DNA of 64,000 nucleotides from Stichopus chloronotus (taxonomy: Eukaryota > Echinodermata > Holothuroidea > Aspidochirotida > Stichopodidae), in NCBI GenBank assembly GCA_021234535.1, contig CM037840.1, positions 29,711,520 to 29,775,519 on the forward strand, in the 5' to 3' direction. Each line of letters opens with the position of its first letter. Position 1 is the first letter of the stretch. The notes under the pieces were generated by a model. It was not told the origin of the DNA. It ran no database searches and saw only the letters and a program-made list of their open reading frames with translations. Both the position numbers and the translations under genes were made by a program. This document shows, piece after piece, positions 12,901 through 23,903 of this stretch.

Positions 12901-15011
12901 ATTATACTGAGGAGAGGGAGGAAGCATTGAAAAAGTTAAAGGAGGAAATTGAGTTTCAAATTAGCGTTGGAATTACCTAAGGCAGAAATTCCACCATACG
13001 ATGGAGACCCAAGAACATTCTGGTCGTTTATGAAGAATTTTGAGGTAAATACGGCAGACAAGCTGAGTTCAGATGAGGTAAGGTTGAGTTATTTGATTCA
13101 ACTAACAACAGGCAAGGCTAGAAGCAGCATTGATTACTGTGTGTTTCTTGGAGCTCAGAGATCATGTTGACTGATGTCATACTCATACTGTACTTGATGT
13201 GTGGGTTGTATGGCCTGGGTAGGTGATCCCTATTGCTTTTGGTGGACTTCAAATGTCGCGGTCATTTTAGATCACCAAAATAAAGGTCATTTTGGGTTAG
13301 AGGCTTGTGGTGTATCAAGAAAAATAACTGCAGTTGATCTTATACTTGTCATGTGAATAATTCATGTTTGTTGTAATATAACCATGTAGCAAGGAATCAC
13401 AAAGCCTTTTGGCTTTCTGGTTGTCAAACTCTTTTTAGTGAGGTAGCTATTTTTATAACCCCATCTCGCATTCATGGAAATCAGCAACTCTTTCTTTGTC
13501 TTTTCTTTCATCAGAGCAAACATTTACGACATTCCCACCAGATATTTCTCCAGTTTCTCTCACTCAAGGTGAATGCCCCGCCAACGATGGCTGAGGTGGT
13601 GGAAGCATTAGTAACGCTTAGGTCAAAGCTGGTAAGATCTTTCAGATCCGAAGTTCATCTGTCCTTGCTTCCCTCCTGTGCTTGTTTTGTCAGCTAACTT
13701 TGAGGTTTGGGATGTGTGCCTGTCCATTTTGAATTATTTCGTGAGTGAACGAGGATCGTGTTTTGAGTCTGTCTTCCATTTTTTGTGATCACATGGTTTA
13801 GACTTTACCTGTGAAATGTTTTTTTTTTTTCAAGATTCAGCAATTATTAGGCCTATTAAGGGCATAAAAACCAGAAGAACATCACAGTAAGACAGTTGAG
13901 AATCATAATGTGGTCTATTTATGGTACGTTTGGCAAAGTGTGTTGATAATAAACAGACACTACCCTCTCTTACTCCCGTTCTACGTCTAACCTTTTCCTA
14001 CCAATAATCTCTCACTGTCGAGTGCCCCCCCCTTTCTCTGCACATCCCCAGCATGTGGACGATGTATGAACCATTACAGTTCAAGTCACATGGTGCATCT
14101 GTGTGACATATTGAACAGATGAGTTGTGACAGGCTTTAGAACATGAGAGTAATCTTACTTTCCTTCATTTTGGTTTTTTTTGACAGGACCATTTGGAGAA
14201 GATTGCAAAGGAAGAAAAGATGCAGTCAGACGTGGGCTCCTCTCACGGGAGCGATTTTGCCATGTCCGATTACTCCGCTGGAACTAACGAGCTCATGCAG
14301 GACCATGCCTTGGTAGATGATGAGAAAGTCATTCTAGAGGACGGAGAAGAAGAGGAGGAGGGGAAAAGGGGCGAGGAGGATTCTCGCTTTTTGCCCTCTG
14401 ATGCATCAAAGGACGACGGAATACACTCGCTGTCCAGCAGCAGCACCGTCAATGACTTTGAACCACATATAGAAGTACCTTGCATATCTAATTACGAAAT
14501 GAAAGTGGACTTGACGACCAACCCTCCCGGTAAGGTCGGGTACCTCCTCAAGCAGGACGGGGATCTGAAGCAGAATGAGGACCTCCTGAAGCAGGATGAG
14601 GGACTCGCTGACATCAAGGAGAGCCAAATTGAAGAGAACAACAGAAACGACGACCAGAGCGGGGTCACGAACAGCGACAGTCTGGTCGAGAAGAATAACC
14701 TCAACTCCAAGAAGAACAACTTGATCGAAGACGTGGGCATAATTTCACAAGATGGAGAGAGGGGAGAATACCTTTCCTCAGAGATTCCCTCCTTGAGCAA
14801 GAGTATAGAGGACTGCAATCTAGGTGTCCAGGTCACAGAGGTCCCTCCCTCCATCGTCGGGGACGGGCCCATGCTGCCCAACGGAGGGGAGTTCAACAGC
14901 AATAATTCCAACACAAGATCCACCACGCCCTCCAAGACCCAGACAGTCGAATATGTACGAACTCTGTCAGACACTATCAACCAAAATGATGTTGTAGTCA
15001 AACACAGTTGA
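3905..15011 (+). CDS. Bfr1/proton-pump-interactor-like coiled-coil protein, 3' seven exons (5' end missing)
   Basis: Seven exons join in one frame: 3905-3977, 5237-5375, 7531-7687, 8479-8594, 10658-10824, 13515-13631 and 14187-15011. All introns are GT-AG and all phases agree, giving 530 residues and a TGA stop. The first part is a highly charged Lys/Glu/Arg coiled coil. It runs into LLYEAKREAQQNHK and a YKQYLKEYREGERKR stretch, then ERQTCAALIKYLQNYLP. That order (kinked basic coiled coil, then a 'C..LI.YL..LP' helix) and the later FLSLKVNAPPTMAEVVEAL segment resemble yeast Bfr1 and plant proton-pump interactor. Bfr1 associates with polysomes and mRNP at the ER. The last exon (275 codons) is a low-complexity acidic, Ser/Asn-rich tail with a Glu cluster near 14335-14380. 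Exon 5 is basic (RRKKGRRQRR), possibly a nuclear or RNA-binding patch. The gene structure is firm; the family name is by eye and could instead be a generic coiled-coil protein. Confidence 0.78.
4100..4690. repeat. Intronic repeat with diverged ~135 bp units and a DR1 motif
   Basis: A GT-rich microsatellite (about 4085-4135) leads into a diverged repeat. Related lines recur near 4300, 4435 and 4575: a 'ccatatgg'-type word followed by 'cgtgcaaaatg'. A perfect AGGTCAAAGGTCA (DR1) lies at 4240-4252. The block shares words with the repeats at 7010-7450, 28330-28800 and 43200-43800. It lies in intron 1 of the visible part of the coiled-coil gene. Confidence 0.5.
5450..5610. repeat. GC-rich imperfect minisatellite in intron 2
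   Basis: About 150 bp of very C-rich sequence repeat the word CCAGCGGCCCGGCCCCAG in imperfect copies, in an otherwise AT-rich intron. It begins roughly 75 nt after the exon 2 donor at 5375. Long open frames occur on both strands only because stop codons are rare in such DNA. Confidence 0.7.
5719..5836. repeat. 14-bp pyrimidine minisatellite, about 8 copies
   Basis: Near-identical tandem copies of ATCTTCCCTTCCCC, with CCCCAT recurring every 14 bases from about 5726 to 5824. The + strand is pure pyrimidine apart from one A per unit. The 14-nt unit keeps frames open on both strands, giving a spurious 'LPHLPFPIFPSPSS' peptide and a spurious GKGRWGRED peptide. Confidence 0.9.
7010..7450. repeat. 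DR1-containing interspersed repeat just upstream of exon 3
   Basis: A diverged interspersed repeat with two perfect AGGTCAAAGGTCA motifs at 7231-7243 and 7376-7388. Each is preceded by a line resembling 'atccctattgtttttgg'. It shares words with the other DR1-bearing repeats in the window. It ends about 80 nt before the exon 3 acceptor. Confidence 0.55.
8191..8222. repeat. (GAT)n microsatellite
   Basis: A short GAT/ATG trinucleotide run with one interruption, in intron 3 of the coiled-coil gene. Confidence 0.85.
8984..10548 (+). mobile_element. 1.57 kb interspersed element, copy A, with short terminal inverted repeats
   Basis: This segment and 11850-13424 are near-identical over their whole length and diverge abruptly on both sides. 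That marks two insertions of one element rather than a segmental duplication. The left end contains GATTCCTTGC and the right end contains GCAAGGAATC, a perfect 10-bp inverted repeat lying inside the boundaries. After a TG microsatellite come 'ctatctcaagaagg' and 'ccctattgtttttgg' words shared with the DR1 repeats of this window. A retrotransposon-like 5' region follows, with TGGTAGCAGAACAAGG at about 9716. No target-site duplication was found by eye. It lies in intron 4 of the coiled-coil gene. Confidence 0.8.
9775..10294 (+). pseudogene. Broken BEL/Pao-type gag-like fragment (copy A)
   Basis: An ATG at 9775 opens a charged helical region interrupted by an in-frame TAG near 9889. The frame resumes with a Glu-rich coiled coil containing HADLAGLLSDEAFEQ. 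A frame change near 10085 leads into PPYDGDPRTFWSFMKNFEV and a stop near 10294. The 'P.YDGDP..FW.F...F' pattern is typical of the gag domain DUF1759 of BEL/Pao elements. No nucleocapsid, protease or reverse transcriptase follows. This is a non-functional remnant. Confidence 0.7.
11850..13424 (+). mobile_element. 1.57 kb interspersed element, copy B, with short terminal inverted repeats
   Basis: Second copy of the element at 8984-10548, in the same orientation, in intron 5. Exon 5 (10658-10824) therefore lies between two direct copies about 1.3 kb apart. Differences from copy A are scattered substitutions, a shorter TG microsatellite, small indels around 12300-12370 and a one-base insertion early in the gag-like frame. 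The right end, with GCAAGGAATC and GGCTTTCTGGTTGT, is conserved. Confidence 0.8.
12650..13170 (+). pseudogene. Broken BEL/Pao-type gag-like fragment (copy B)
   Basis: Same fragment as in copy A but with different damage. The TAG stop of copy A is a Glu codon here, while an extra G near 12703 shifts the early frame. The change of frame before the PPYDGDPRTFWSF block is present in both copies, so that defect predates their separation. Stop near 13170. Non-functional. Confidence 0.7.
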
Positions 15012-18000
15012 TCACAGTGGCATCACTTAGAGGTATATTAAGACTCCTGTGTTTACATGCTGCCCACTTCTCGATTACTTCATCATCAATGCAACCTCAT
15101 CACTCCTTTTATGGTTCAATGTGTTCTGTCATTTAAAAGGATCACTTTTGTACAAAATCACGTTCTCAACAGTACGTGGTTTTGCCCACTTTATCCTTCC
15201 AAGGAGAGGGTGATCTTATTTTTTATTTTGAGAGCTATTGTAAACGTGAGAAATGTGAAAGTTTTGGAGGAATTAGAAGTTTTCTAGTATTTTATGCCCT
15301 GTACTTTGGCAGGTTCAATATTAATGCTGGTGTAAACTTGACGTGGGTCAAAAAGAAAAAAATTCTCGCAAAGCCTCCCTACGTGAATATTGAAACTATG
15401 ATTGGGAATTGTGAGCAAGACTTAGCACACTATTCCCTTAGGTGTTTTTCAGATGAAACAAAAGCATGCATTGTGCAAAGATTATGATGAGATACACATT
15501 GGCTGCATTTACCAAGTGTTAAATCTCCTGTTCCACCAGAAACGCTGTGTAAATTTTGAAATTTTTTCTTAAATTATTATGCACATTTTTTAAAAATTTA
15601 AACTGCCTTCTTTTCTGATGACATGGGAGGTGCTGTGGTCAAATTGTGGCGCTGTTTAACAAGTTTACAGTGATGATGTTTGTAGGATGAATTCCTCTGG
15701 CTCATTCAAAGGAAGGTCAGTAGAAAGTCCTCTGCCTCTTGTCCTTTAACTGGCTTTATCCACGAGAAGGAGATAACTTATAGAATTATCTTATATAAAC
15801 ATGGCTTTTAGTCCAAGGATCAAAAGTGAAGTTGAATTACCACAACATGCATTTTTGGTTTTTGTATATATGTCTCATCGTTAGAAGATATAAAAACTTA
15901 CCGTTGGTTTTGTGATGTTTTCTTCAGTGGTATAGTGTGCAGTAGTGGATCAAACAGCTGAGAAAGATGATAATGACAATATAAGCGCAATATTGGAATG
16001 TAGTTACTGACACAATCCAGTGACAGAAAAGTATGTTATGTTATAAGTATCGAAAAATTGAAATACTGTGATATCACCCATAAGTAACACACATAGAGTT
16101 GGTAAGGTGAGAACTAAAAATGTCTGAATGACCCAGAGCAACCAGGAAACTGGAAGTGAAATCAAAGCAAGAAAGAAAAAAATGTTGAGTGCTCTTATTC
16201 TGCGCAGTTTGAGATTGTTTATTTGATTTATCAGAGCAAGTCTAACCAAAGAATCTTGGAGGTCAAATGTCATGGACATACTCACTTGTATGTATATATG
16301 TCTTGAAGGTACCTTTTCACTGCTGATCTTTAAATTAGGTTTATTTTTATTTTGTTTTTAGCTGGGGAGTGTGTAGCAAAGTGGTTTTTTTTATCACTAA
16401 ACATGTGAGTATCAGAGTTTTGTGTATACTATTAAGGTGATTCGTGGTGATTGAACAGACTGCCAATTGTTGGTTAAGTGTCTCAGTTATCTGAAATGTT
16501 GTATGGACTTAAAAGTTATTGAAAATTTATTCATCTCAAAAGTTGCTGTCGGTGCAAAATAGGGTTTCTTAAGGGAATGAGGTACATTGAAAACATTAAT
16601 ACTCAGTGAGGTTGTTATGCATAATCAGGCATTGGTGACCCTGTAGCCTCTTACCTCTTGGCCAAAGTTGCTGTTCAGACTCAGGAAATAAACAAAAAGT
16701 TAAAATAGAAAGTATGGAGAATAGTTAAAGTGACAAATCATTTAGAATTCAAAACATCTTTCAAACATAACTTTACTTTGGTATAAAAACAATCAGTGCA
16801 CCAAAGAGCCTGAGTCAAGTTCTGCAGTTTTGCATATGTCTTCTCATATTCAACTGATGATACAGCATTTCAATGACGTTAACCATGCTGGTTGATAACT
16901 GTGAGACTTGAAAAGAGTTTTGAGGTGTTTGATAACAATTTACATGAATGAATATCACCTATTCCATTCAGATGTATTGGGTTTGTTTGCAAACCTAGCA
17001 TGCATATGCAATCAATTCAGGGATGAAAATCTTATGAATATTCATTTGTCACTATTTGGACAAGTCAAATCCTCCTCATGGTTCCTGGATTCATATATGC
17101 TGACATGTCATCTGTGTGTGTTTACTTATTCTTTCACTGTCTCATGAATATGGACATGCACGATATCAGAGATAAAGTTATCTTCGTTATTTAACGACCA
17201 GCGAAATCGACTGCTTGGATTAAAAACAGACTGCTGATATTATGCCTTCACAGAGGACTCATAAAGGATATTCATTAGTATTAAAAGATAAGGTATGGAA
17301 GGTGCTCAGTATTAACCAGTATCATGTCACATAGAAGCATTTGCTTCAGTGCAGATTTAACATTATTAAGTTTTTGATGATCTTAGTGTGGGGAATGTAT
17401 TGGAAGGCAGCTTTAACCAACCTATAGATGATTTGTTGAATAGGAAACAGGACTGCCTAGAGGAAGCTGAAGTATGCAACTTTGTGTGTTAAGGAATGAG
17501 GAGAACAAAATAATCGATATTTGGCAGTGGAGGCCAATTTAAATAACTGCCCCACAGTAGTTGCCCTAGGAGAGCTACCCTAGGAAAGCTGTTCTAGGGT
17601 AGCTGCTCTATCTAGATGAGATGTTCTGTGGCAGCTGCCTAGGATGGCCAGGAAACACTTGGGCTGGGATTTAAAGAGTGTTTCTAATCAAGGCTACGGT
17701 GAGACTCAAGAGTCAGTAAGCAGTTGGTTCTTGAAAGGAATCTCATGAATGTGAAATAAATTGTCACAAACTTTTTTTTCACCATCATCATAATGTTGTG
17801 TCCTCAAAGTTGAGAAAAAAAAAGAATACAGAATAATAAACGTAGAAAAAAGTGAACCAGAAAATAAAACAGATTGAAAGTCAGTTCTGCCTAGGCTGCG
17901 ATAACTTCTGAAAATGGAAAGGTACTGTCGGATTTGGGACATGACAGGGTTTATTGGCATTAGTAAAGAGCATTATTTATTGTCAAGTCGGTACTGTGTC

Positions 18001-19124
18001 ACTTTCACACAGGGGACCTTTGTCATAACTTTTCCACTAATGGTACAACTGAGAATTCTGTGAAAAATATCCTTATGAGGAAAGTCATGAAGAATTTTCA
18101 CATACATCAATGATTTTGCCATTGACCCCCTTAAAAGGGCTTATTTTTATTTTTTTTGAAAATTACAACAGTAGGATACAGGGCATTTTCACCAACATTT
18201 TAAGAAAAAGGAAATTTTTTTTAGGGGTGGGTGACGGAGGATTCCATTTTGGTAATGTGTGTTAATTTGTATATTTAGTGAGAAGTGTAAAGGAGTAAGT
18301 GGGAATGTGCATTTCCGCAAGGATCTCTTGATATTGGCAGCTTTGAAGCGCATTCCTTTCCAATCTTAAACGGTAACGATCTGTCGTATTTTCCTCAATC
18401 ACGTCATGCTTTATATTTTAGAAAGTCTCCTGATTATGTTTAGGCCGTTTGCCATGTTCGTAATGTGACCCAGTGAAGCAAAAATTGCCATGCACTGCCT
18501 CCTCCTTGTTGGCATTTTTCGTGCATAAACACCTTCAAAAGACTTACGAATCTTTGAGGAGGATGGTTACCTAATGCAGACCTCAGGGGACTTGATCATG
18601 CCCCCATGTGTGTCAAAATGCAGTGTGCTTTCTGCATATATGTGATGATTTAACCCGCTGTTATTGTCCATTGTCACTGGTGTTTATCGTTACGTTGCCT
18701 GCCACGTTTAGGAATGGATGGTGCTGGGGACAGCGGGGGAAGGGAGAGATGCAGTTTACATGAACCAGGTTCTGCTTGTGCTTATAGGTTTGGTAGTATG
18801 ATGTAGTTACAAACAAAGCATTAAACATTGAAACGTCGTAGAAATTTTATCATTGATTAGTCACGAACGAAAGCAATGTATGTGACTGAGGCAAAGTGTC
18901 AGATATCTCACCTTAGTAATCTGGCTTGGTAACTAGTGCATGGGGACAGTAAGAATGTTGTACAGTTGTAAGTCAACACATCGCTAACATGATGTAAGTG
19001 CCTATGATGGCCCATTATGCATTGTGTTACCATGGTGACTTAGTCAATAAACAATAGTCTGTTGAGAAAGGTAGGAAGGTCATCATGTAGCCATTTTTTC
19101 TGTTAGGCAGAAAACGAAAAACTT
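15012..19124. other. Downstream/intergenic DNA with no recognised gene
   Basis: About 4.1 kb after the stop of the coiled-coil gene. The first part should contain its 3' UTR, but no convincing poly(A) signal was chosen. Open frames are short and AT-rich. The notable structure is the inverted and tandem repeat around 17545-17650. Confidence 0.6.
17545..17650. repeat. Short tandem GCT..CTAGG repeat with a perfect hairpin
   Basis: A run of ~15-nt degenerate units built on GCTNNCCTAGGNNA. Inside it, AGCTACCCTAG (17573-17583) and CTAGGGTAGCT (17594-17604) form a perfect 11-bp inverted repeat with a 10-nt loop. No U-tract or other terminator feature follows. Confidence 0.75.
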
Positions 19125-20360
19125 TCGCCATGGCATAGTACGTGTGTCAGCTGATGCAGTCAGTTATTAGGTTTTGTTTAGTTCAGTGACTATGAGACAG
19201 TCATTCTATTGTGATTTCGTGACTGATTACAGTTAGACACATGGTTTCGACCTTCTCATGACTAAGTTTGACACAATATTGTGGTGTGATGGCTGATGAA
19301 GTCAGGTATGTGGTTTTGTTAGTCAGATGATGACTAAGAGTATCATGATATTTTGAAATGATGACTGATATATTTTGGTACGATGACTGATACAGTAAGG
19401 TTCACGGTTTTGTCAGTGCAACGGACTGTCACAGACAGTTATGCGGTGCGGTGACTGATAAAGTCGTCCAACCATTTTGTTGGTCTGGTAAATGAGAATA
19501 TCACAACATTGCACTATGATAACTGATGAAGTCGGTCCAAGGATTTGTCAGTCTGATGATTTGTCAGTCTGATGATGACTGAGATTCATGTTCTTGTGGT
19601 ACGGTAACAGATACTGTCAGTCTGATGACAAAGATGACTAAAGACTGTCATAATATTGCAGTATGATGACTGATAAAGTCAGTTATAAGGGTTTCCTAGT
19701 TTTATGACCAAGACTGTCACCCTATTGTGGTATGGTGGCTGATACATTCAGTGACAAGTCAGCCTGATGACTAAAGCTCATACTATTGTGGTATGGTCAC
19801 TGATACAGTCAGTAATACCAGCTTTCAATAGTCAGGTGACCTAGACATGTGGTCACAGTACTGTAGTATGGTCACTACTGATAAAGTCAGTTAGGAGGTC
19901 GTGTTAATCTGATGACTAAGACACTCACAAAGTAGTAGTATGGTGACTGTTACAGTCAGTCACGAGATCCGATAGTCTATTAAGACTTGTCACATCGCTA
20001 TTGTGGTATGGTGACTGACACAGTTAGCCATGCGATTTTGGCAGTCTGATGACCATGTCAGCCACACTATTGTGGTATGTGACCGATACATTCAGCTACA
20101 AGTTTACGCTACTCCAGTAACAAAGACTCACAGTATTGTGTTATGGTGACCGATTCATTCAGTCACCAGGTTTTGTTAGTCTGATGACAAAGACTATCGT
20201 AGTATTGGTTTGTTTGGTGACTGATGCATTCAGTGATCTGAAAGACAGCCAGTATCAACTTAAGCTATGCTGACTTAGTGTTTTGTTGTCTGGTGTCTGT
20301 TTTCAGTAACAATACTTTCCTAGTCCTTTGACTCAGACTGACAGTAACAGTATTGTGTTT
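19125..20360. repeat. Degenerate ~69-bp tandem array, about 17 units
   Basis: Units recur throughout about 1.2 kb. Each follows the order 'attgtggtatggtgactgat', 'acagtcagtcacaaggtttt', 'gttagtctgatgactaagac', 'tgtcacac'. Copies differ by substitutions and small indels, so this is an old array rather than a fresh microsatellite. The unit core TGACTG-ATA-CAGTCA is an inverted repeat, preserved in several copies. No open frame spans the array and no transposon ends were found. Confidence 0.85.
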
Positions 20361-20463
20361 TAGTATAAACTTATGACAATCAACTGCTGGTCTTATCGAC
20401 TAAGTCAAACTGTTGGTCTGTTGACGAAGATTGCAAAGCATGACTTATATGAGTGTCTTTCAC

Positions 20464-20482
20464 GGGGGGGGGGGGGGGGGGG
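20464..20482. repeat. Poly(G) tract (19 G)
   Basis: An uninterrupted run of 19 G. It is the leftmost and longest of the many poly(G)/poly(C) tracts between 20 and 64 kb; no run this long occurs in the first 20 kb. Confidence 0.9.
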
Positions 20483-23400
20483 ACTCCCTGCATGTGTCTG
20501 GGTTTCCCCTGCTTCATTTTCTGACGACCAGAGATCCATTCAGGATGATGGTCGTATTACTGCCGGTGTTTTATTGATACGTTGATTGCTCGGACTGCAC
20601 TGAACCTTTGCCAAAATATGCTGGTGCCCTCAATATTTTATGGCAAAGGGATACGTACCGCTCCTTATTTGTCTTCTCGTTCTTCGTAAGTTTTCTCTTT
20701 TTTTCACTGATAACTGCCATTGTTGCAGCTTATTTATTGAAGTGGAATGTCTCGTGTTTAAAAAAAAAAAAAAAATGAAGGAAAAAGTACAATAAAAACT
20801 TGTTGCTCTCTCACATTCATAAGAGATACTTAAAGAGATGGAGAAACAAGTGAAAATTTAAAAAAAAAATGTGAAAACAAAAATTGATAAAAATGTATAT
20901 CATCTTGTAGAATTTTTAGATGGTTGGAGGGAATACAAAATGGATTTTTTCTTTTTAATTTTTTACATAATGCAATATATATATTTCCATTTTCCTTCAA
21001 AAATCAAAGAAAAAGTATAAATTATACGATAAAGAAAAAAACCTAAATCCTATTGTTGTGTCGTTTGTTCTTTTATCTGACTCTTTCCGCAGTTGCATTC
21101 GAATCATCTCACAGATTATCAGTTTATGTGAAATATCTTCCCTGCCCTCAGGGACCGAACAACAAAAGTAAGAAGAAATGGAATTCCTGCAGCTACACAT
21201 ATTCATATTGTAAGACATAGTGAAGGTGTCATTACCACCCTTATGTACACTGATAGAGGAAGTTCGAATGGCTTTGAGTCCTGAACACAGTGTGTTTGTC
21301 AGATGTGCCTGGAGAACGAACATTGTCGTGATAAACTCTAATATTGGACAAAGAGTAGAGACCTTTAAAGGGTTCATGTCTTCAATTTCAAATCCAATTA
21401 GCTTATCTGTGATAGGTGGTTTTATTACTACCCCATGTGACGTCAGTCTTCTCTAATAACTCGCTGCAGACGTCACCAGGTTTACAGTCACTCTTTGGAA
21501 TAGTGGCGTTCGTGCAGTATGTATACCACTTTCCAGTCACGTTGGTCGTATTCTTTATACGCAGAGTGTGTCTAAAGAGTAAACCGTGCGCTATGGAAAA
21601 GCATACAGAGAGCTACCGAGGAGAGACCAACTTAACATGAGATTTAATGAGACTATGTATCGCCTTTAACCACATTTGTTTACAATTATTGACACTTGAC
21701 AGGCAGCAGAGACATCCGTCATTTCTCACAGAATTTTCTCTCAAAGCAAAAAATCTCCCAGTGGCTAAGCCTCTCCATTCTGTCCTGCAGCTCTTGGCCA
21801 AGGTGGGCCTTTCTGGAATCAATTTTATCAGTAACGGCTGCCGTCGGATTCAGTCATCAAACCCATCAGCACTCACTGGCGTCAGTTGAGACCGACACAG
21901 TTGTTTTGTGATTGCAGATGCAATGCATGAGAACTTGGAGTACAAAAATTAAGAGTCGACTTCTCAAGTGCAACCTAGGGTTTTTGAAGTGTGTAAACCT
22001 CTTCCAGAAAAACAGCAGGCGAGAGACCAAACTTGACTTAGTGAGATATGCTTCACCATAATTGTAACATGCTATAGAGGTGGTCTACTTCACACACTAA
22101 ATCTTAGCCTAACCAAAACGGAGGATCTGAACCATTTAAACAAAGCAATACTTGGTGTCAAAACTGTAATGTTTATAGCAGACATTGACTGTTTTGCTGG
22201 TATTTGCAAGGGGGGGGGGGGGGGGCAAAATTCGGACCTTCTTGGTACCTGCTGTTCATAACCAGTCAGGGACCTGGTACCTGCATTTGTAGTCCAAATT
22301 GTGGTATCAACTGGCACAAAAGAACATGAAACCGAAATTAAATGAATCCAGCTGGTATTTTATAATCGTTTGCTTCTATTTTGGTACCCACAAATGTTAA
22401 CCTGCACCAACAAATAATCATTCTCAAAAAAAAAAAAAAATGCGTAAAATGTCAACAAAATGACAAAAACTTTCAATCCCTGACCTGAAGACGTAACCTG
22501 TCAGGCTTAGAATTCAATTAAAGACATATTTGCCTTGCATGCCTATATAGCACCATGTAGCTTTACATACAGGAATGGCAATGAAGTGTTTGCATTTAGA
22601 AAAGAAGTAAAAGATTAAGAGATTTTGGTAACGAATAAAATGCCCGTCAATGGGACTTTCGATCCTCAGGGCACAATTTCAGAACCAGGCCCTGATGTTG
22701 TCAGCCATGTACCCGGTGCTAACATCGTAGCGCACAATTTTCTCGAGAGAACGTCAATCCCATCCAGACACAAAATTTACCGAATATCTGTGGCCTTACT
22801 AATTATACAGAAATAGTTTGATGTGTGGGAAGAGGAGAAATAGTTGGACGTTGGTGAAGTGCGGAGAATGGAATTGGCTGAAAAATAAAAGCTGAACAGA
22901 ATAACTGAGGGGGGATGATTTTTTTTGTTTTGAGAACAAACCCATACCAATGTCTGAACCAGAGGCCAAGGGCCACATGCAACAATCAATACGAAATCTT
23001 TGGTACAGACTTGTACAACACATCCAATGGATCCCAAAACTCATAAATTTTGCACACTTTGTAAACTTCCTAAAAACTTTGGTGAACTTTCTCAGCTGCC
23101 AAGAATATCACAAAACTTATTTGGTAATTGTAATAAAATTCCCCAAAACAGAAAAAAAAATAACATAAATTGAAAAGAGGCACTTATTAAGAAAAAGCGG
23201 CACTTATTAATAATTCTACCGTAGAAAGAAACAAACTATCCAAGGTGTCCTCCTTCAAAGCGACAAAATATTTTAGTCTCTAGCTGTGGACCTGGCAATT
23301 TGTGCTACAGAACTACAGCTGCTTGACACAAGTGTGACCTCTTTGTTCAACCTGATGTGTTTAAGTCTATAGTGCATATTACAGCCGCTTCTTGAGAAGG

Positions 23401-23903
23401 TACAGTGAAACACAAAAAAGGTCATTTACTGATCAGATTACCATATAATTCAAAAACTTATTTTTCAGCTGGTATTGCTGGCTTTCAGGACGATACTGCA
23501 CATCGTTTGACTTTACGATTTACTTTGATCTGCGGCGAACAACGGCAAACAAGTCTCTCAAATCCTGCAGTCTCTGCCACGTGAAAGCAACGGTTGGTTT
23601 TAGGTTCGCCTGCGGTAGGTGAACGAAACCAAAAGTAACTTCTGTGAGCGATACTTAGTGGCAATGTGAGACATGGACCCCAATATCTGAAACAAGACAT
23701 GCTCCCAACTTCCAATAAGTTACACACTGACTGACATACACTGACTGACGTACTCCCAATCACTTAAACACTCACATTACACACCCTGACAAATACACTT
23801 TGTTCCGTTTGTGCTCTCCCAGTAGTGAAAAAAGTGTCTTTAAATTTCCTTCATTATGACAAAGGAGCTAAGCACGTCCTGGACCGTCTGTGTGCGAGTC
23901 AAA
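20483..23903. other. Intergenic DNA between the 69-bp array and the reductase gene
   Basis: No exon with matching splice phase was recognised. The part nearest 23903 should contain the reductase 3' UTR (transcribed leftwards), but no clear poly(A) signal was assigned. A 16-base poly(G) run lies at 22210-22225. Confidence 0.6.

Noticed and set aside
14270..15001. Long minus-strand frames opposite the last exon of the coiled-coil gene
   Set aside because: Antisense shadows of a real exon whose reading phase joins to the upstream exons.
16004..16285. 93-aa hydrophobic minus-strand frame, possible membrane protein
   Set aside because: AT-rich, with no splice-compatible neighbours or recognisable motif. 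Hydrophobicity follows from base composition.
17573..17604. Hairpin as a transcription terminator
   Set aside because: Hairpin terminators are bacterial. There is no T-tract and the sequence is eukaryotic intergenic DNA.
19125..20360. Possible CRISPR-like or clustered-repeat array
   Set aside because: Units are contiguous and diverged, with no constant repeat and unique spacers, and the DNA is eukaryotic.
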